From Acidobacteriaceae bacterium (lineage in GTDB: Bacteria; Acidobacteriota; Terriglobia; Terriglobales; Acidobacteriaceae): 64,000 nucleotides of DNA. Positions within the stretch are counted from its first letter, which is position 1; the number at the start of each line of letters is the position of its first letter. The DNA is taken from contig CAHJWN010000010.1 in assembly GCA_903642265.1 (NCBI GenBank), positions 1 to 64,000 of the forward strand. Direction: 5' to 3'. The notes under the pieces were generated by a model. The model was not told the DNA's origin. It saw nothing but the letters and a program-made list of their open reading frames with translations, and ran no database searches. This document shows positions 61,307 to 64,000 of the stretch, piece after piece. Position numbers and translations under genes: made by a program.

Positions 61307-62968
61307 CTACTTCAACCTGGGTTGGACGCTGCGCGAGTCTGCATCGGGCTTTATTGCTTCGGTCAAGACGCGCCCGACTGCGGCGCTTGGACGGTTGATC
61401 CGCAGCAGGGAAGCGAAGGTCGCTGCGATGTCTACCGGTGCTACGACGCCGTGATACGTTCCAGGAACAAACGGCTCGCCGTACAGTTCCAGAGGGACAT
61501 GGCGATCGTAGCTGTTCGCAGAGAAGTGGGTTGTTCCGGAGCCGTGCCATGGAAACTGGTAAGGACCGAAGTTTATGTGGAGCGCCCAGCCGACATAGGT
61601 TGAATAACTGTGGGCGATCAGCCTTCCATATTGGGTGTCCGGTAGCTTACCGTCGCGCATCTGCTTAATCGTGAAGATGTGGGTAATGGCTGCCGGTTCC
61701 AGTTGCCGGCCCGTAGTTGTGCCTGGTGTGGACGCAAATCCGGCAAAGATTTCTTCGACCATCAACTTCGTCGTGTTCTCCGCCTCTTCTTCGCTGACCC
61801 CTGCCGCCTCAAATGAGGCCCGGTTCAGAAGCAGGTAGGGGCTGTCCATCTGCAATACGTATTTGCCCGTAGCTTTCAGCGGATATTTCGCATCAAGCAT
61901 CTCTTCCAGCGGTTTGGTGAATTGCTCAGCTGGGAAACCCAGCACCGGCATACCGACCGAATCGCCGGCCTGTTGGGTTGTTGCAACTCCGTGGTCTCCA
62001 CTCATGGCGACGATCACATTCTTCAGGCCAATGGTCTGATCGATGTAACCAAAGAAATTGTCGAGAGCGATGTCGGACTGATCGATCAAGGTTTTTTGCG
62101 AAGGATCGTCCGGGCCGAACGCATGACCGTTGATGTCCGTGGAAGAGATCGAGATCGTGATCATGTCAGTTACGTTTGATGGATTGCGTCCCAACTTCTC
62201 TGCCGAGATCAAGGCCTTTGCGAAATCCAATTGATAGGAGACGCTTGCGGCAGTCTTTCCCACTTTTTCATAAAAGCTGCCATCGGGTATGCCGCTTTCG
62301 GAGCGCGCACGGGCTGCCCGGGTGCTTGCGTTAAACTCCTTCGCCCAGGCTGGAAGTTCCGCCATCCAGTAAGTAGATGTCTCCCAGGCTCCCGAATCGT
62401 GATCAACCCAGAACGCACCTTTTGAAGCGTGGCCACTGGTAAGAACTGCAGCCCTGTCCTTCATCGAAACGCCAAAGACTTTGGAGCGGCCGCCGGTTGC
62501 CAGCACAAGCTCGTCGCCAAGCGTTGTAGCCATTTCACGATGCGGTGAGACGCCTGTTAGATCCTTGGTGCCAGCGGGCGCTCCAACCAGCTTGTAACGA
62601 TCATCCATCACGGAGCTCACCTGGCGCAGCTTGCCGTCTGGCCCATTCTCGTACCACTCGTTCAGAGGGATGTTGTGGCCATCGGTGTAAGCGCCGGTAC
62701 CGATCGTCGCGTGACCGGCTGCGGTCACGAGGTTCGCATAGTCGTAGTAGCAGTCAGTGAAGTGCGCACCTTGCTTGAGAAAAAGGTTCCAGCCGTTCTT
62801 TGCCTTGAAGTCGGCGCGGTAGCGGTCAAGATAATCACCGCGAAACTGATCGAACACAAGAAGTATCACCAGCTTTGGACGACCATCGTAGGAGTCCGCA
62901 CGGAGAGGGGAGGCGTCCAGAAGGCCAAGAGCCAACAACACCATCACTAGACGCTTCATCATGAACAT
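61307..62968 (-). CDS. Secreted PafA-like alkaline phosphatase
   Basis: A 553-residue periplasmic or secreted protein of the alkaline phosphatase/NPP superfamily. Signal peptide (MMKRLVMVLLALGLLDASPLRA). LVILLVFDQFRGDYL gives the first metal-binding Asp. LVTAAGHATIGTG contains the nucleophile Thr. SMKDRAAVL matches the Lys-x-Arg-type substrate site of PafA. SSTDINGHAFGPD and SGDHGVA supply other metal ligands. It should hydrolyse phosphomonoesters. The ATG at 62968 is preferred since AGAGGT lies 9 bases before it. Confidence 0.88.
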   Translation of the reverse strand: MFMMKRLVMVLLALGLLDASPLRADSYDGRPKLVILLVFDQFRGDYLDRYRADFKAKNGWNLFLKQGAHFTDCYYDYANLVTAAGHATIGTGAYTDGHNIPLNEWYENGPDGKLRQVSSVMDDRYKLVGAPAGTKDLTGVSPHREMATTLGDELVLATGGRSKVFGVSMKDRAAVLTSGHASKGAFWVDHDSGAWETSTYWMAELPAWAKEFNASTRAARARSESGIPDGSFYEKVGKTAASVSYQLDFAKALISAEKLGRNPSNVTDMITISISSTDINGHAFGPDDPSQKTLIDQSDIALDNFFGYIDQTIGLKNVIVAMSGDHGVATTQQAGDSVGMPVLGFPAEQFTKPLEEMLDAKYPLKATGKYVLQMDSPYLLLNRASFEAAGVSEEEAENTTKLMVEEIFAGFASTPGTTTGRQLEPAAITHIFTIKQMRDGKLPDTQYGRLIAHSYSTYVGWALHINFGPYQFPWHGSGTTHFSANSYDRHVPLELYGEPFVPGTYHGVVAPVDIAATFASLLRINRPSAAVGRVLTEAIKPDADSRSVQPRLK

Positions 62969-63115
62969 GTGCAATGCACCTCTTTGATGCAGTCCGGGAT
63001 GAGTCGATCAAGATCGACTGTCTCCAACCCTTTGCAGGGATTGAACCACTCTCAAGGAGAATACTGAATTTTCGCCGCACATCCCATCCGGTGCTGGCGA
63101 CAGCCACCTTTATGA

Positions 63116-63685
63116 CTAACGTGATCTTAGATTTTCGACCTCACGCTTGAGGTTCGCATAGACGGCATCGGTCGGAGACCCATGCGCCTGCCAGAGGATA
63201 GCGCCCTGGCCGTCAACCAGGAGAACGTATGGATCGTCTGGCTCGTTGTAATGGGTAAGGTTGCGCCACTGGGGTTCGTCGTCGGTGATCGGCAGGAAGT
63301 GGGGTCTACCGCGGTCTGAAACCGAAGACTTGATGCGGCCTGCAACGAATCCACGCATGAATTTCGGCACCGAGGCGAGCATTGGCATCTCGTAGTAGAG
63401 GACGTTGGGCGAGTCATAGTAATCAGCGGCGAGCTTCTTACCCCAGACAGTAACGGCTTCGCGAGAGCCTTGGCTAAACCCCACGACGAGAATGCCAACC
63501 TTACCGTGTAGAGCGTCAGGCAAGTCAACGCGTGTATCCGAGAAGGTAGTCCCATGCAAGGCAGGTATGTGAGCCTGTGCGAGTGCGGTGCCGGAGGTGA
63601 CCAGCCAAATGGTAATGATTGCTGCCCGCCGCAGGGCTGGTGCTTGGCTGGACTTGCGGTCACGGTCGTTCGTCGCTGAGGTCAT
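63116..63685 (-). CDS. Secreted thioredoxin-fold-like protein without CxxC
   Basis: A 189-residue protein with a signal peptide or anchor (RRAAIITIWLVTSGTALAQAH). VGILVVGFSQGSREAVTVWGKKL, VLYYEMPMLASVPKFMRGF, RPHFLPITDD and DPYVLLVDGQGAILWQAHG have the pattern of a thioredoxin/ATP10-like fold, but no redox CxxC pair is present. The function is unknown. It starts 6 bases after the stop of the methylmalonyl-CoA mutase gene, so it is probably co-transcribed with it. AAGGTGGG is just before the ATG. Confidence 0.7.
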   Translation of the reverse strand: MTSATNDRDRKSSQAPALRRAAIITIWLVTSGTALAQAHIPALHGTTFSDTRVDLPDALHGKVGILVVGFSQGSREAVTVWGKKLAADYYDSPNVLYYEMPMLASVPKFMRGFVAGRIKSSVSDRGRPHFLPITDDEPQWRNLTHYNEPDDPYVLLVDGQGAILWQAHGSPTDAVYANLKREVENLRSR

Positions 63686-63691
63686 CCCACC

Positions 63692-64000
63692 TTAGACGAC
63701 AACCGACTCCCGGTATTCTCCGAATACGCAACGAAGGGCATCAGCAATTTCACCTACAGTGGAATCGCTTTCGACGGCATGCACAATGTGGGGCATCACG
63801 TTGCTTTTGTCTCGGGCCGCGTCAGTAAGGCGACGAAGGGATTCAGCATGACGTAGGGGATCGCGCCGGAGACGAATGGCGCGAACACGTTCGACCTGCT
63901 GCGGTTCGAGGGCGGGATCGATGCGCTGTGTCGGAATGGGTACAGGGTCGGAAGCTTCGCCGATGAAGGAATTAACGCCAACGACAATCGCTTCCTTCGA
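63692..64000 (-). CDS. Methylmalonyl-CoA mutase large/catalytic subunit, 3' end only (partial)
   Basis: Reading the minus strand from the right edge without a start codon gives 102 residues ending in a stop at 63692. The segments SKEAIVVGVNSFIGE, IPTQRIDPALEPQQVERV, NVMPHIVHAV and STVGEIADALRCVFGEYRE match the end of the catalytic domain of methylmalonyl-CoA mutase (or a related acyl-CoA mutase large subunit). The enzyme interconverts (R)-methylmalonyl-CoA and succinyl-CoA with B12. The 5' part lies beyond the window. The C-terminus stops at the catalytic domain end, with no B12 domain seen here. Confidence 0.9.
   Translation of the reverse strand, partial: SKEAIVVGVNSFIGEASDPVPIPTQRIDPALEPQQVERVRAIRLRRDPLRHAESLRRLTDAARDKSNVMPHIVHAVESDSTVGEIADALRCVFGEYRESVVV

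Overview
The window looks like a chromosomal segment of an acidobacterium (Acidobacteriota, class Terriglobia). This rests on moderately high G+C, the gene order site-2 protease homologue / trpS / scpA, DUF2911 and DUF2237 proteins, many large secreted proteins, an ETF:menaquinone oxidoreductase-type protein beside etfBA, and dispersed hairpins reading CCCACATCT...AGATGTGGG. The genus cannot be fixed without a database. No phage, insertion sequence, CRISPR array or replication origin was seen. One tRNA gene, tRNA-Arg(CCG), is present.

Layout. 0.2-1.2 kb: secreted protein of unknown function. 1.6-8 kb (minus strand): a GAF-GGDEF diguanylate cyclase, moaA, and an operon of a membrane Fe-S oxidoreductase plus etfB and etfA that should feed electrons from acyl-CoA dehydrogenases into the menaquinone pool. 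8.2-14.4 kb: small proteins, a SIMPL-domain protein, an M50 family member that has lost its HExxH zinc site, an enlarged tryptophanyl-tRNA synthetase, scpA, a DUF2911 lipoprotein-like protein and tRNA-Arg.

14.4-34.4 kb: a large polysaccharide locus of the Wzx/Wzy type. It has two hexapeptide acyltransferases, four family 2/4 glycosyltransferases, a Wzx-like flippase, a Wzz/Wzc-like co-polymerase with a dead kinase domain, a Wza-like SLBB export protein, a WecG/TagA glycosyltransferase fused to a STAS domain, rmlD-rmlA-rmlB (rmlC absent), a Wzy/ligase-like protein, and a divergent pair of a GT87-type transferase and an acyltransferase-3 protein. 34.4-42.1 kb: two tandem secreted glycoside hydrolase paralogues; the larger (1662 aa) carries a tail of seven Ig-like and three Fn3-like modules. 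They may trim or turn over the polymer made next door.

42.1-64 kb: housekeeping and mixed functions. These are a DUF2237 protein, an ABC-F ATPase, a DEAD-box helicase, a TonB-dependent receptor, msrA, a frameshifted pseudogene, a 23S rRNA pseudouridine synthase, a HAD hydrolase, scpB (40 kb away from scpA), a PiT phosphate transporter, gcvH, a secreted esterase, a MATE exporter, gcvT and a PafA-like phosphatase. Last come a thioredoxin-fold protein and the 3' end of a methylmalonyl-CoA mutase gene that runs off the right edge.

The most unusual items are protein families present with their key residues missing (M50 homologue, Wzc-like kinase, STAS fusion), the C-terminal 170-residue extension on TrpRS, and the modular glycosidase pair attached to the exopolysaccharide locus. 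All functional calls are by motif reading; no database search was run.
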